A DNA stretch of 64,000 nt from Aminobacter niigataensis (lineage in GTDB: Bacteria > Pseudomonadota > Alphaproteobacteria > Rhizobiales > Rhizobiaceae), in contig NZ_JACHOT010000008.1 in the NCBI RefSeq assembly GCF_014200015.1, positions 62,001-126,000 of the forward strand. The letters run 5' to 3'. Positions 37,332 through 46,923 of this stretch are shown here, piece by piece (positions within the stretch are counted from its first letter, which is position 1; each line of letters opens with the position of its first letter). Under the pieces are notes generated by a model, which was given only the letters and a program-made list of their open reading frames with translations, was not told the DNA's origin and ran no database searches. Made by a program: the position numbers and the translations under genes.

Positions 37332-39167
37332 TCAGTCCAGCGCTTCCAGTTCGTCGATGAGGTTGCTGATCACGGCAAGCCCCTTCTGCCAGAAGGCGGG
37401 ATCGGTGGCGTCGAGCCCGAACGGCTTCAGGAGTTCGGAATGATGCTTGGTGCCGCCGGCGCGCAGCATCTCGAAATACTTGTCCTGAAAGCCGCGTTCG
37501 GCGTTCTGGTAGACCGCGTAGAGCGAGTTCACCAGGCAATCGCCGAAGGCGTAGGCATAAACGTAGAAGGGCGAATGGATGAAGTGCGGGATGTAGGACC
37601 AGAACACCTCGTAGCCCTCGCGCAGCTTGATCGCGGGGCCCAGGCTCTCGGCCTGTACTTCGAGCCAGAACTGGCCGAGCTGGTCGGATGTCAGTTCGCC
37701 GTTCTTGCGCTCGGAGTGCACCTTGCGTTCGAACTCGTAGAAGGCGATCTGGCGCACGACCGTGTTGATCATGTCCTCGACCTTCTGGGCCAGCATCGCC
37801 TTGCGCTCGCGCTTGTCGGTGGTGCGGTCGAGCAGCGAGCGGAAGGTCAGCATCTCGCCGAACACGCTTGCCGTCTCGGCCAGCGTCAGCGGCGTCGAGG
37901 CCATCAGCGCGCCCTGGCCGCCGGCCAGCACCTGGTGCACGCCATGGCCGAGCTCGTGGGCGAGGGTCATGACGTCGCGCGGCTTGCCCATGTAGTTGAG
38001 CAGCACGTAAGGATGCGCCGAGGGTACCGTCGGATGGGCAAACGCTCCCGGCGCCTTGCCGGGACGCACCGGCGCGTCGATCCAGCGGCGGTCGAAGAAG
38101 TCGCGAGCGATCTCGGCCATTTCAGGCGAGAAGCTCTGATAGGCGGTCAGCACCGTGTCCTTGGCCTCGTCCCAGCCAATCGTCGCCTGGGGCGTCTCGG
38201 GCAGCGGCGCGTTGCGATCCCAGTGGTTCATCACCTCCATGCCGAGCCACTTGGCCTTCATCGCGTAATAGCGGTGCGACAGGCGCGGATAGGCCTCGCG
38301 GACGGCGGCGGCCAGCGCGTCGACGACCTCGCGCTCGACCCGGTTGGCGAGGTGGCGGGAATCGGCGATGTCCTCGAAGGCGCGCCAACGGTCTGAAATC
38401 TCCTTGTCCTTGGACAGGGTATTGGTGATCAGCGTGAAGACCCGCAGGTTCTTGCGGAAGGTCGCGGCCAGCGCCTCGGAGGCTGCCTTGCGCACCTCGC
38501 CGTCGGGGTCCTGCAGCTTGTTCAGCGCTGGCTCCAGCGTCAGTTCCTCGCCGCCGATGTCGAAGCGCAGGTCGGTCATCGTTTCGTCGAACAGCCGGTT
38601 CCAGGCGCCGCGCCCGGTGATCGACTTTTCGTGGAACAGCTGCTCGACGCGGTCCTCGAGCTGGTAGGGCTTGTCCTTCCTGAGGTCGAGCACCCAGGGG
38701 CGGTAGTGGCCGAATTCAGGATCGGCATCGAGCGCCTTGAGGATCAACGCGTCATCGACAAGATTGAGCTCGAGCGCGAAGAACAGAAGATGCGCGCTGG
38801 CATCGGTCATCTTTTCCTGGACGTCGCCGTACAGCTTGGCACGCTTGGGGTCGGAGGTGTCGCCGGCATAGACAAGCCCGGCATAGGAGACAACGCGCCC
38901 GACCAGTTCCTCCAGTGCCTCATAGGTCTGCATGGCCTGGCCGAGCTTGCCGGCCGCACCGCGTTCGGCCTCGATGGCAAGGGTGCCTTTCCAGCGGGCT
39001 TCGAAAGCGACCGCATCGATCGAGGCCTTTTCGAGATCGCGCGCCAACTCGGGCGCGTCCATGGCGGCATACAGGTCGGCGAGATCCCATTCGGGCAACT
39101 CGCCAAACCCTGCCGCGCCCCTGGCGGAGGCGGTGGCTGACATCTCTTGCCCGGAATTCCAACGCAT
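37332..39167 (-). CDS. pepF: M3-family oligoendopeptidase (PepF/PepF-like)
   Basis: A 611-residue cytoplasmic zinc metallopeptidase cutting oligopeptides. The zinc motif HELGHGVH lies within MTLAHELGHGVHQVLAGGQG at about residue 405, with the third ligand Glu in PLTLAETASVFGEML. The substrate-binding C-terminal segment YAFGDCLVNSLYAVYQ is typical. ATG 39167 is chosen with AAGGAAG upstream; the frame starts at 39206. It runs 30 bases upstream of pabB and may be co-transcribed with it. Confidence 0.93.
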   Translation of the reverse strand: MRWNSGQEMSATASARGAAGFGELPEWDLADLYAAMDAPELARDLEKASIDAVAFEARWKGTLAIEAERGAAGKLGQAMQTYEALEELVGRVVSYAGLVYAGDTSDPKRAKLYGDVQEKMTDASAHLLFFALELNLVDDALILKALDADPEFGHYRPWVLDLRKDKPYQLEDRVEQLFHEKSITGRGAWNRLFDETMTDLRFDIGGEELTLEPALNKLQDPDGEVRKAASEALAATFRKNLRVFTLITNTLSKDKEISDRWRAFEDIADSRHLANRVEREVVDALAAAVREAYPRLSHRYYAMKAKWLGMEVMNHWDRNAPLPETPQATIGWDEAKDTVLTAYQSFSPEMAEIARDFFDRRWIDAPVRPGKAPGAFAHPTVPSAHPYVLLNYMGKPRDVMTLAHELGHGVHQVLAGGQGALMASTPLTLAETASVFGEMLTFRSLLDRTTDKRERKAMLAQKVEDMINTVVRQIAFYEFERKVHSERKNGELTSDQLGQFWLEVQAESLGPAIKLREGYEVFWSYIPHFIHSPFYVYAYAFGDCLVNSLYAVYQNAERGFQDKYFEMLRAGGTKHHSELLKPFGLDATDPAFWQKGLAVISNLIDELEALD

Positions 39168-39309
39168 TGCGTCTTCCTTTTCACTTCCCTCGGCCAGTCG
39201 ATTCAAATCCTAAGGGATTCGTTCACCGGCTTTTTTGAAACCTTATTTAGAACCCTGTGCCAGGATGATCCACATCCAATAAGCAACTACGGGCATATTC
39301 CGGACATTC

Positions 39310-40815
39310 ATGGCAGGTTCGATTCTCATAGTCGATGACGATCCCGTCCAACGTCGCCTCGTCGACGCTGCGGTGACGAAATTCGGCCACACCGCGATCG
39401 CCGTCGACGGCGGCGAGGCGGCCCTGCGCATGCTCGACGGACCGCGCGGCGGCGAGATCGGTGTGCTCATCCTCGACCTGTCCATGCCCGGGCTGGACGG
39501 TATCGGCGTGCTCAAGGCGATGCGCGAGCGCGGCATCACGCTTCCGGTCATCGTGCAGACCGCACAAGGCGGCATCGACACGGTGGTGTCGGCGATGCGC
39601 AACGGTGCCTTCGACTTCGTCGTCAAGCCGGCGTCCCCGGAGAAACTCCTGGCGGCCATCGCCAACGCGCTCAAGGTGGAAGCGGTCGAGAATACGGTCC
39701 GGCGCACGGCGCGCCGCAGCGGCGGGCTGCTTACCTTCCGTGACATGATCACCAGAAGCCCTGCCATGGACCGGGTCATCCGGCTTGGCCAGAAGGCGTC
39801 GGCGTCGAACATCCCGATCCTGATCGAAGGCGAATCCGGAGTCGGCAAGGAACTCGTCGCCCGCGCCATCCAGGGATCGGGCGACCGGCGCTCGAAACCC
39901 TTCGTCACCGTCAATTGCGGCGCCATTCCCGACAATCTCGTCGAGAGCATCCTGTTCGGCCACGAGAAGGGCTCGTTCACCGGCGCCACGGAAAAGCACC
40001 CAGGCAAGTTCGTCGAGGCCAACAACGGCACGCTTTTCCTCGACGAGATCGGCGACCTGCCGCTCGACGTGCAGGTCAAGCTGCTGCGTGCCGTGCAGGA
40101 GGGCGAGGTCGACCCGGTTGGTGGCCGCTCCACCGTCAAGGTCGACATCCGCCTGATCTCGGCGACGCACCGCAACCTCCTGCAGCAGGTCAAGGACGGC
40201 AAGTTCCGCGAGGATCTGTTTTATCGCCTCAACGTCTATCCCATCTTCGTGCCGCCGCTGCGCGACCGCCGCGAAGACATTCCGCTGCTGGTCAGCCACT
40301 TCATTTCTCGTGTCGCGCCGGCAAGCGCGCATGGCCGGATCCCGATGATTTCGGAAAATGCGCTGGCGCTACTTCAGGCCCATGACTGGCCGGGCAACAT
40401 CCGCCAGCTCGAAAACGCCGTCTTCCGCGCCTGCGTGCTTTGCGAAGGCGACGTACTGACTGAAGACGAGTTCCCGCAGATCCGCGCCCAGGTGGAAGGG
40501 GTGGTCGACCTCGGCGGCGAGGCGAAGCAGGAGCTTGCGGACACATCCGCTGAAAAGGCGGTTGCGGCTGCGCCGTTGTCATCCGCGCCGGAACGGACCC
40601 GTCCCGGCATGCTGCGGGCGCTCGACGAGCGCGGCAATGTGCGCCCGCTGGCCGACGTCGAATTCGAGATGATCCGGCTCGCCATCGAGCACTACAACGG
40701 CCAGATGAGCGAAGTGGCGCGACGGCTGGGGATCGGCCGCTCGACGCTCTACCGCAAGCTCAAGGAATACGGAATCGATCCGGAAACCGGGCGCGTCGAG
40801 CGACTCGCGTCCTGA
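39310..40815 (+). CDS. Sigma-54-dependent response regulator, NtrC family
   Basis: A 501-residue enhancer-binding activator. A receiver domain (1-120) has the phospho-Asp at D56 in LILDLSMPG. The AAA+ domain (about 145-375) has Walker A GESGVGKE, the sigma-54 loop GSFTGA (Ser in place of the usual Ala) and Walker [12 protein letters not shown] Fis-type helix-turn-helix closes the protein ([21 protein letters not shown]). No histidine kinase gene is adjacent, so it is an orphan here; its targets are unknown. Confidence 0.92.
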   Translation: MAGSILIVDDDPVQRRLVDAAVTKFGHTAIAVDGGEAALRMLDGPRGGEIGVLILDLSMPGLDGIGVLKAMRERGITLPVIVQTAQGGIDTVVSAMRNGAFDFVVKPASPEKLLAAIANALKVEAVENTVRRTARRSGGLLTFRDMITRSPAMDRVIRLGQKASASNIPILIEGESGVGKELVARAIQGSGDRRSKPFVTVNCGAIPDNLVESILFGHEKGSFTGATEKHPGKFVEANNGTLFLDEIGDLPLDVQVKLLRAVQEGEVDPVGGRSTVKVDIRLISATHRNLLQQVKDGKFREDLFYRLNVYPIFVPPLRDRREDIPLLVSHFISRVAPASAHGRIPMISENALALLQAHDWPGNIRQLENAVFRACVLCEGDVLTEDEFPQIRAQVEGVVDLGGEAKQELADTSAEKAVAAAPLSSAPERTRPGMLRALDERGNVRPLADVEFEMIRLAIEHYNGQMSEVARRLGIGRSTLYRKLKEYGIDPETGRVERLAS

Positions 40816-40890
40816 TATTTTCTCCGCCGATCTGGAATTAAAGCTTGCGTGTCGCTTGCGGGACGCATCCAATTGTGGCCGAAGGCTCAA

Positions 40891-40918
40891 TTGTTCAGCG
40901 CCATTTTTGTCGTATAAA
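40891..40918 (+). promoter_or_regulatory. Candidate sigma70 promoter of the DUF882 gene
   Basis: TTGTTC (40891-40896), 16 bases, TATAAA (40913-40918). This predicts a start near 40925 and a leader of about 170 bases. The rest of the 280-base gap (40816-41097) is A/T-richer than its surroundings and has a TTAACCAT half-site near 40997. Confidence 0.5.
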
Positions 40919-41097
40919 CCAGCGGTTTACCATGAAATTCTGAGATTCCCTTTTGCTGGGATATCGCCATGGTGTTACCGCATTTGGCCTTCAATAAGCA
41001 GTGATTAACCATTAGGATCGATATTCGGACACGAATCCGTAACAGTGTCCGGGCTTCAAATCCGGGGACAGATGGCAGCCTAACAGGGCCTTTTGAT

Positions 41098-42903
41098 TTG
41101 AACAGGATCGAGAACACCGAAGGGCGTCGCTCGAAATCGAATGTTTGGCAAAAGTGGCTTACCGCCGCGATGCTGACCTTTGGTTTCCTGACAGCTTCTC
41201 AGGCGACAGCCTCCGCCGAAACGCGGACCCTCAAGCTTTATTACACCCACACGGGCGAAAGGGCTGAGATCACGTTCAAGCGCAACGGCAGATACGATGC
41301 TGCCGGACTCAAGAAACTCAATCAGTTCCTGCGCGACTGGCGCCGCAACGAGCCGACCAAAATGGACCCGCGTCTGTTCGACGTGGTCTGGGAGGCTTAT
41401 CGTTCTGCTGGCGGCCGCGACTATATCCATGTCGTGTCGGCCTATCGTTCGCCGGCGACCAATTCGCTGCTGCGCAGCCGTTCGAGCGGCGTTGCCGAAA
41501 AAAGCCAGCATATGCTCGGCAAGGCGATGGATTTCTTCATTCCCGGCGTGCCGCTGAAGAAGCTGCGTGACTCGGGCCTGCGCGTCCAGGCCGGCGGCGT
41601 CGGCTACTATCCGCGCTCCGGTTCGCCCTTCATTCACATGGACGTCGGCAATGTCCGCCACTGGCCGCGCATGAGCCGCCGCGAACTGGTAGCCGTGTTC
41701 CCGTCCGGCAAGACCCTGCACGTGCCAAGCGACGGCAAGCCGCTGCCCGGTTTCGAGCAGGCGCTCGCTTCCTATCAGTCGCGCAAGAAGAGCGGCGAGA
41801 TGGTCCTTGCCAGCGCTGGGGCGCCGGCAAAGCGGAGCGGTGGCCTGTTTGCAGCACTGTTTGGTGGCGGCGGTGCAGACGAGGAAGAGGATACCGGCGA
41901 AATCGCAGTGGCAGCCGTTGCGCCCAAGAGGGCGCCGGCCAAGGCAATTGCCGAGGCGCCTGCCGCCAAGTCGCTGCCCGGCATCCAGATCGTAGCGCCC
42001 GAGAATGCGCAGCGCGCTGAGCTGCCGCAGGTCGCCGACGAGGAACCGGCCGATCAGGCGCCGGAGACCATTCTCGCGGCACTTCCCGCCCGCAGCGTGC
42101 CGCTTCCGGGCATCGCGCCGCGGCCGCAGGCCGAGATCGGCGTGGCGACCGCGGAGACCGTGCCGTTCGGCGCGGCATCGGCGCCGCTGGCCGAAGGCGA
42201 GCAGCCGACCGCAGTTGAACAGCAGATCGCAGCCAATGTTCCGCTGCCGACCCGGCGTCCGAACTACAACCCGCCAGCCGAACTCACGCCCGAGAACCAG
42301 AATGTCCTGATGGCGCTGGCCTCCAGCGATGACATGCCGGCTGTCGCAGGCAATGCACCTGTGCCTTCGTCGCGTCCGCAGGACATGACGGTGGAAGCGG
42401 CACTTGCAGCGGCGGACGACATTCCAGCCGAAGAAGCGGCCGACGACGAGTTCGAGGTTGCGGCTCTCGCGCCGGTGCCGGAGCAGCGCTCCGTGTTCGA
42501 CCAGCCCGAGGCCGTGGCCACTGCCGCGCCCAAGGCTGCGACGCCGAAGAACGCCATTGCCTCGCTTTCGGCGGGCCAGGACCCGGCCGCCGCGATCGGC
42601 GGCAGCGTCAAGACCACCCGCAAGTCGGCCCGTCCGGTTGCCGAGGAAGCCAAGCCCGAGCCCAAGGCCGTCGTGGTTGCCGCAGCGCCCGACGCCGCAC
42701 GCTGGGCCCTGCGCAGCGGCGAGCAGGTGACGACGGTCACGACCAATACCAAGGCGCCGGGCTTTGCCTACAACATCGTCCGCACCGCGCCGAAGGAGGT
42801 CTACACGGCCGGTTTCCAGCAGGGCAGCCAGGCGGCAGATGCCAATCGCTTCTCCGGCAGTGCCGTGAAGTTCCTGTCGGTCGCTCGTTTCGAGAATAAC
42901 TGA
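41098..42903 (+). CDS. DUF882 exported peptidase-like protein
   Basis: A 601-residue envelope protein. An N-terminal signal region (about residues 17-42, LTAAMLTFGFLTASQATASA) is followed by a DUF882/peptidase M15-like domain to about residue 200. That domain has the zinc-type pattern VVSAYRSPATNSLLRS, QHMLGKAMDFFIPG and SPFIHMDVGNVRHW, as in D,D-carboxypeptidases of the VanY/MepA fold. The last 370 residues are low-complexity Ala/Pro/Glu. There is no ATG before the signal sequence: the best start is the TTG at 41098, since the first ATG (41170) would cut into it. It probably trims peptidoglycan. Confidence 0.85.
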   Translation: MNRIENTEGRRSKSNVWQKWLTAAMLTFGFLTASQATASAETRTLKLYYTHTGERAEITFKRNGRYDAAGLKKLNQFLRDWRRNEPTKMDPRLFDVVWEAYRSAGGRDYIHVVSAYRSPATNSLLRSRSSGVAEKSQHMLGKAMDFFIPGVPLKKLRDSGLRVQAGGVGYYPRSGSPFIHMDVGNVRHWPRMSRRELVAVFPSGKTLHVPSDGKPLPGFEQALASYQSRKKSGEMVLASAGAPAKRSGGLFAALFGGGGADEEEDTGEIAVAAVAPKRAPAKAIAEAPAAKSLPGIQIVAPENAQRAELPQVADEEPADQAPETILAALPARSVPLPGIAPRPQAEIGVATAETVPFGAASAPLAEGEQPTAVEQQIAANVPLPTRRPNYNPPAELTPENQNVLMALASSDDMPAVAGNAPVPSSRPQDMTVEAALAAADDIPAEEAADDEFEVAALAPVPEQRSVFDQPEAVATAAPKAATPKNAIASLSAGQDPAAAIGGSVKTTRKSARPVAEEAKPEPKAVVVAAAPDAARWALRSGEQVTTVTTNTKAPGFAYNIVRTAPKEVYTAGFQQGSQAADANRFSGSAVKFLSVARFENN

Positions 42904-42921
42904 CCGACGAACAGGACAATA

Positions 42922-42956
42922 AAAAAAGCCGCGCTGGCTGCCAGCGCGGCTTTTTT
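42922..42956. terminator. Bidirectional terminator between the DUF882 gene and eda
   Basis: A-run, then AGCCGCGCTGG, loop CTG, CCAGCGCGGCT and T6 (42951-42956). A strong hairpin serving the convergent genes on both strands. Confidence 0.92.
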
Positions 42957-43007
42957 GTTGGGTTGGCCAGATCCTGACTTCTCCGACAAGGGGAGAAGGC
43001 AAGATTC

Positions 43008-43649
43008 TCAGTTCTTGCGCAGCTTGTTTGCTTCGGCGGCCAGCGCCTCGATGCCGGCCCAGTCGCCTGCCTTGACCATGTCGTCGGGGGCGACCCACGA
43101 GCCGCCGACACAGACGACGTTCGGCAGGCTGAGATAATCCCTGGCGTTCTTGGCCGAGATGCCGCCGGTGGGGCAGAACTTGACGTCGGCGATGGGCGAG
43201 GCGAGGGCCTTGAGGAAAGGCGCGCCGCCGGCCTGCTCGGCGGGGAAGAATTTCAGGAAGTCGAGACCGGCTTCGCGCGCGGCCATGATTTCGCCGGGAG
43301 TGATGGTGCCCGGCAGCAGCGGCACATCGCTGGTCGCGGCATGCACGATCAGTTCGCGGGTCAGGCCGGGGCTGACGATGAACTTCGAGCCGGCGGCCAC
43401 CGCCTCGTCGAAGTGGCGGGCGTTGAGGATCGTGCCGGCGCCGACGATGCAGTCCTCGACCTCGGCGGCAACGCGGCGGATGCATTCCAGCGCTTCGTCC
43501 GTCCTCAGGGTGATTTCGATCGCCCTGAGGCCGCCGCGGGCGAGGGCACGGGCCAGCGGCACAGCATCGACCGCACGTTCGATCTTCAGCACCGGAATGA
43601 CCGGCTGGCCATCCAGCAGCGCAAGCAGTTTCTGGGTTTTGCTGGTCAT
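43008..43649 (-). CDS. eda: KDPG/KHG aldolase
   Basis: A 213-residue class I aldolase splitting 2-keto-3-deoxy-6-phosphogluconate to pyruvate and glyceraldehyde-3-phosphate (Entner-Doudoroff), with 4-hydroxy-2-oxoglutarate activity possible. The Schiff-base Lys is in FLKFFPAEQAGG, with VPVLKIER replacing the usual IPVIR/V-I start and GPTGGI-type CPTGGISAKNARDYL binding phosphate. GGAGCGAG precedes ATG 43649. No edd or other sugar-acid gene is adjacent. Confidence 0.93.
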   Translation of the reverse strand: MTSKTQKLLALLDGQPVIPVLKIERAVDAVPLARALARGGLRAIEITLRTDEALECIRRVAAEVEDCIVGAGTILNARHFDEAVAAGSKFIVSPGLTRELIVHAATSDVPLLPGTITPGEIMAAREAGLDFLKFFPAEQAGGAPFLKALASPIADVKFCPTGGISAKNARDYLSLPNVVCVGGSWVAPDDMVKAGDWAGIEALAAEANKLRKN

Positions 43650-43793
43650 GGCACTCGCTCCATCGTTACTTTTCAACCGATTTAACAGACCGTGCAGAAC
43701 GAGTCCACGAAGCCTGCAGCGACATGGTGATGCGGCCCGCATGTCAGCTGGAAAACCGGACCGCCTTGCGTGCCTGCATAGCGCTCCGGCGCG

Positions 43794-44663
43794 TCAAGAT
43801 CGACCGAAAATACCGGCGAGCCAGGACTTCAATGCTGACCACAGCCCGCCTGCTCCAGGCTGCAACGCCCGGCGTATCGCGGCTTGGGTTCGTTCACCGG
43901 CGATGCCATCAACGGCAAGGCCGTGCTCGGCCTGGAACTTCCTGACCGCGGACGCCGTGCCCGGGCCGTAGATGCCATCTGTGTCGACGGGATAGCCAAG
44001 TGCCACGAGCGCTTCCTGCAGTTCGGTGACCAGCTCGCCGCGCGAGCCGACCTGCATCGTCCGGTCGCCGGGGGCTGGGCCGTCGATCTGCCTTCGATAG
44101 GCATCGGCCAGCTTGGTATGGTAGCTGTTCTTGCGGAAGCCCGGGCCGTTATAGCCGTGTCCGACCGCTTCCCAGTCATGACCGTTGAGTGCCTCCTTGA
44201 GGCCGGCCTTGTCGATGTAGCGTGCCATCAGCCGTGCCTGGCCGGCAGCGCCGGAGCGCGCCTCGGCGACGAGCCCGTCGACATTGTCGAAACCGAGCCA
44301 CAGCCAGTGCGACCCCATCACCTGCCCGAGGCCCCACGACGTCGATTCATAGGCGGCCTGGTGGTCGATGTCAGCCGCCTGTTCGAGCATTTGCCAGCGC
44401 GCCGCCTGGCCGCGCGGGTTGGCGACGGCACCCGTCGTCGGCGAGGCAAGGCCTGCCGCGCGCGCCCTTGCCTGTTTGTCGCCCGAAAGCCTGCGGTCGA
44501 AATAGTGCCCTTCGAAGCGGATCAACGGTTCGTTGCGTCCGTCGATCCTGGCGAAGACCTGGCCGGCGCTCTCGATCTCGGCAATGGCGAGCAGGGCGGC
44601 CGGCTCCAGCCCGAATTCGCGCGCCGCCCTCTCGATTTCATCGGCCGTTTGCTTGCTGAACAT
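43794..44663 (-). CDS. Endolysin-like N-acetylmuramidase with peptidoglycan-binding domain
   Basis: A 289-residue protein with an N-terminal N-acetylmuramidase (DUF3380) domain; the likely catalytic Glu is in LLAIAEIESAGQVF, and RFEGHYFDRRLSGDKQ and YESTSWGLGQVMGSHW are family blocks. A C-terminal PG_binding_1 repeat (LVTELQEALVALGYPVDTDG) follows. There is no signal peptide, as in phage endolysins, and no prophage gene is nearby. ATG 44663 has GGAGAG upstream; the frame opens at 44693. It may be a domesticated lysin, a toxin-release protein or a wall hydrolase for an unusual export route. Confidence 0.85.
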   Translation of the reverse strand: MFSKQTADEIERAAREFGLEPAALLAIAEIESAGQVFARIDGRNEPLIRFEGHYFDRRLSGDKQARARAAGLASPTTGAVANPRGQAARWQMLEQAADIDHQAAYESTSWGLGQVMGSHWLWLGFDNVDGLVAEARSGAAGQARLMARYIDKAGLKEALNGHDWEAVGHGYNGPGFRKNSYHTKLADAYRRQIDGPAPGDRTMQVGSRGELVTELQEALVALGYPVDTDGIYGPGTASAVRKFQAEHGLAVDGIAGERTQAAIRRALQPGAGGLWSALKSWLAGIFGRS

Positions 44664-44847
44664 GCGCGACACTCTCCGTTTCGTCGCAACCATTGTCGCC
44701 GGAATTCCGCAGGCGTGGAGAAGATACCCCGGGAAATCGGCCGTCTTTCTCCGGTGCGAGACCGACCCGAATCAGGAACTGCCTGTAATCGCTCCACTTT
44801 CAGCTGCACGTTGAAAAAAATGAGGCGAAGCGCTAGTGGCTCACGCC

Positions 44848-45777
44848 ATGAATCTTTCCACACCCGCATCCCAGTTCCGCGTCGCCGCCCTCTACCGCTT
44901 CTGCCGGCTGGAGCGCTTCGAGGACCTGCGCGCGCCGCTTGCCGCCTTCTGCTGCGGCCGCGGCATCAAGGGCACGCTGCTGCTTGCCCGCGAGGGCATC
45001 AACGGCACGGTCGCCGGCACCGGAGAGGCGATCGCCGAACTGATCGCGCATCTTGAAGCCATGCCGGAACTCGCCGGCCTTGAAGTCAAGTACAGCGCGG
45101 CAACCGAGATGCCGTTCCACCGCATGAAGGTGCGGCTGAAGAGCGAGATCGTCACCATGGGCGTCGAGGGCATCGACCCGCTCGCCAGCGTCGGCGCCTA
45201 TGTCGAGCCTCACGACTGGAATGCGCTGATTTCCGATCCCGACACGATCGTCGTCGACACGCGCAACGACTATGAGGTTTCGATCGGCACGTTCTCCGGG
45301 GCGGTCGATCCGCAGACCAAAAGCTTCCGCGAATTCCCCGGCTGGGTCGAGGGCCATCGCAGCGAGCTCGAGGGCCGCAAGGTCGCGATGTTCTGCACCG
45401 GCGGCATCCGCTGCGAAAAGGCGACGGCCTATGTGAAGTCGCTCGGCATCGACGAGGTGTTCCACCTCAAGGGCGGCATCCTCAAATACCTCGAAGAGGT
45501 GCCTGCGGAGCAGAGCCTGTGGCAAGGAGAGTGCTTTGTCTTCGACGAGCGCGTTTCGGTGTCGCACGGGCTTGCCGTGGGCGAGGCCGAACTGTGCCGT
45601 GCCTGCCGGCATCCGCTGATGCCCGAGGAGTTGCTGTCGCCCAAGTTCGAGGCTGGCGTGTCCTGTCCGCACTGCCATGATACCCGCACTACCGAGGACC
45701 GTGCCCGCTACGCGGAGCGCCATCGCCAAGTAGAGCTGGCAGAACAACGCGGCGACGCCCCCCACATCGGCAGTTGA
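44848..45777 (+). CDS. trhO: tRNA uridine 5-oxyacetic-acid hydroxylase, TrhO/YceA rhodanese family
   Basis: A 309-residue protein of the UPF0176/TrhO group, which uses oxygen to hydroxylate U34 of tRNAs on the way to cmo5U. An N-terminal acylphosphatase-like part ([17 protein letters not shown]) is followed by a rhodanese domain with the catalytic Cys in [16 protein letters not shown], then a Cys pair region (CRACRHPL ... CPHCHDT) near the C terminus. ATG 44848 is preferred to the GTG at 44836. It is divergent from the muramidase gene. Confidence 0.92.
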   Translation: MNLSTPASQFRVAALYRFCRLERFEDLRAPLAAFCCGRGIKGTLLLAREGINGTVAGTGEAIAELIAHLEAMPELAGLEVKYSAATEMPFHRMKVRLKSEIVTMGVEGIDPLASVGAYVEPHDWNALISDPDTIVVDTRNDYEVSIGTFSGAVDPQTKSFREFPGWVEGHRSELEGRKVAMFCTGGIRCEKATAYVKSLGIDEVFHLKGGILKYLEEVPAEQSLWQGECFVFDERVSVSHGLAVGEAELCRACRHPLMPEELLSPKFEAGVSCPHCHDTRTTEDRARYAERHRQVELAEQRGDAPHIGS

Positions 45778-45878
45778 ACGGCTGTATCGGATTGCCTCGC
45801 CAAATTGACCGGCGTCATTGTAATGTCGCGATCGTCCGCCTACCTCACGGCGACAGACATTCCTAACCGGAGGCATTC

Positions 45879-46628
45879 ATGTTCGACCCCAAGAAGCTGC
45901 TCGACGATCTCCTCGGCTCCAAGATCCCAGGCACCGGCTCCACCGTGCGGGACAAGGCCGGGCAGGCGACCCAGCTCGCCAAGGACAATCCGCTGGCCGC
46001 AGGCGCGCTGGTCGCCGTGCTGCTCGGAACCGGTGCCGGCCGTCAGGTCACGGGCACGGCGCTGAAGGTCGGCGGCCTCGCGGCCATCGGCGGCCTCGCC
46101 TACAAGGCCTACCAGAACTACAAGGCCGGCAACGCCCCCGAGCAGACTGCCGCTGCCCCACAAGCCGAGCCGCAGCTCCTGCCGCCGCCGGCCGACAATT
46201 CCTTCCATCCCTCCCAGGCGCCCCAGGGCGAGACCGAATTCGCGCTGACCCTGATCCGCGCCATGATCGCTGCCGCCAAGGCTGATGGCCATATCGACGA
46301 CGAGGAGCGCAAGAAGATCGGCGACAAGCTCAGCCTGTCCGGCATCGGTTCCGAGGCAGAGCAGTTCCTGATGGCCGAGCTCGATGCGCCGCTGGACCTC
46401 GATTCGATCGTCGCCGCGGCCCAGACCGACGCACAGAAGGTCGAGCTCTACACCGCTTCGCGCCTGGCGATCGATCCCGACACGCGCGCCGAGCGCGGCT
46501 ATCTCGACCTTCTCGCCGGCCGGCTGAAGCTGCCGGACGCGCTGGTCGACCATGTCGAGGCGACGGTGTCGAGCGTCAAGGTGCCGATCGAGGCTTCGGC
46601 CAATCCACAGGTCAATCCACGCTGGTAG
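45879..46628 (+). CDS. DUF533 / TerB-like inner-membrane protein (YebE type)
   Basis: A 249-residue protein beginning MFDPKKLLDDLLGSKI, a form shared by the YebE/DUF533 family. A glycine-rich hydrophobic stretch (about 45-80) could insert into the membrane. A TerB-like helical domain of about 110 residues follows (FALTLIRAMIAAAKADGHID ... GYLDLLAGRLKLPDAL). GGAGG lies before ATG 45879. Function unknown; linked by family to envelope or metal stress. Confidence 0.85.
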   Translation: MFDPKKLLDDLLGSKIPGTGSTVRDKAGQATQLAKDNPLAAGALVAVLLGTGAGRQVTGTALKVGGLAAIGGLAYKAYQNYKAGNAPEQTAAAPQAEPQLLPPPADNSFHPSQAPQGETEFALTLIRAMIAAAKADGHIDDEERKKIGDKLSLSGIGSEAEQFLMAELDAPLDLDSIVAAAQTDAQKVELYTASRLAIDPDTRAERGYLDLLAGRLKLPDALVDHVEATVSSVKVPIEASANPQVNPRW

Positions 46629-46645
46629 GTCTCTCTCGGGAGGCT

Positions 46646-46677
46646 CGCGAAAAGCAGCTAAAAGGCCGCTTTTCGCG
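46646..46677 (+). terminator. Hairpin after the DUF533 gene
   Basis: CGCGAAAAGC (46646-46655) pairs perfectly with GCTTTTCGCG (46668-46677); the loop is 12 bases and TTAAGG follows. Its position 18 bases past the stop fits a terminator. Confidence 0.65.
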
Positions 46678-46699
46678 TTAAGGATTTGTTAACCGAGCA

Positions 46700-46790
46700 G
46701 GCGCATCCTTTTCTTACTCGGATCGGCTCTCCTCCTCCCAAGCACGGTTCGATGAAAAACTGGGCGGTCGCCAATGACCGCCCTTTTTCT
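46700..46790 (+). ncRNA. Candidate small RNA with CUCCUCCUCCC motif and its own terminator
   Basis: A strong intrinsic terminator (GGGCGGTC 46762-46769, GACCGCCC 46776-46783, T5) stands 113 bases beyond the DUF533 hairpin and has no gene to serve. Just before it is an unpaired pyrimidine tract, CTCCTCCTCCC (46729-46739), complementary to Shine-Dalgarno sequences. Such tracts are typical of trans-acting alphaproteobacterial sRNAs of the alpha-r14 and AbcR kind. The 5' end is not defined; TTGTTA at 46686 is a weak -35 candidate. Confidence 0.5.
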
Positions 46791-46923
46791 GTGGCCGATT
46801 TCCTTCGCTCCATCGCTACAATCAAGACAGCCGATCTGGTTTTGCTTGGGTCGGCGCTCTAGATTGTTGACGCTACAATGATCGTCCGCCGGCGATTGGT
46901 CATGCGCATGGAGGAGCTTCATC

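Noticed and set aside
36087-38396. 769-codon open frame on the plus strand
   Set aside because: Opposite pabB and pepF, both with clear active-site motifs; composition is that of a shadow frame.
41080-43485. 801-codon open frame on the minus strand
   Set aside because: Opposite the DUF882 gene and in another frame over eda; rich in Arg and Gly without any motif.
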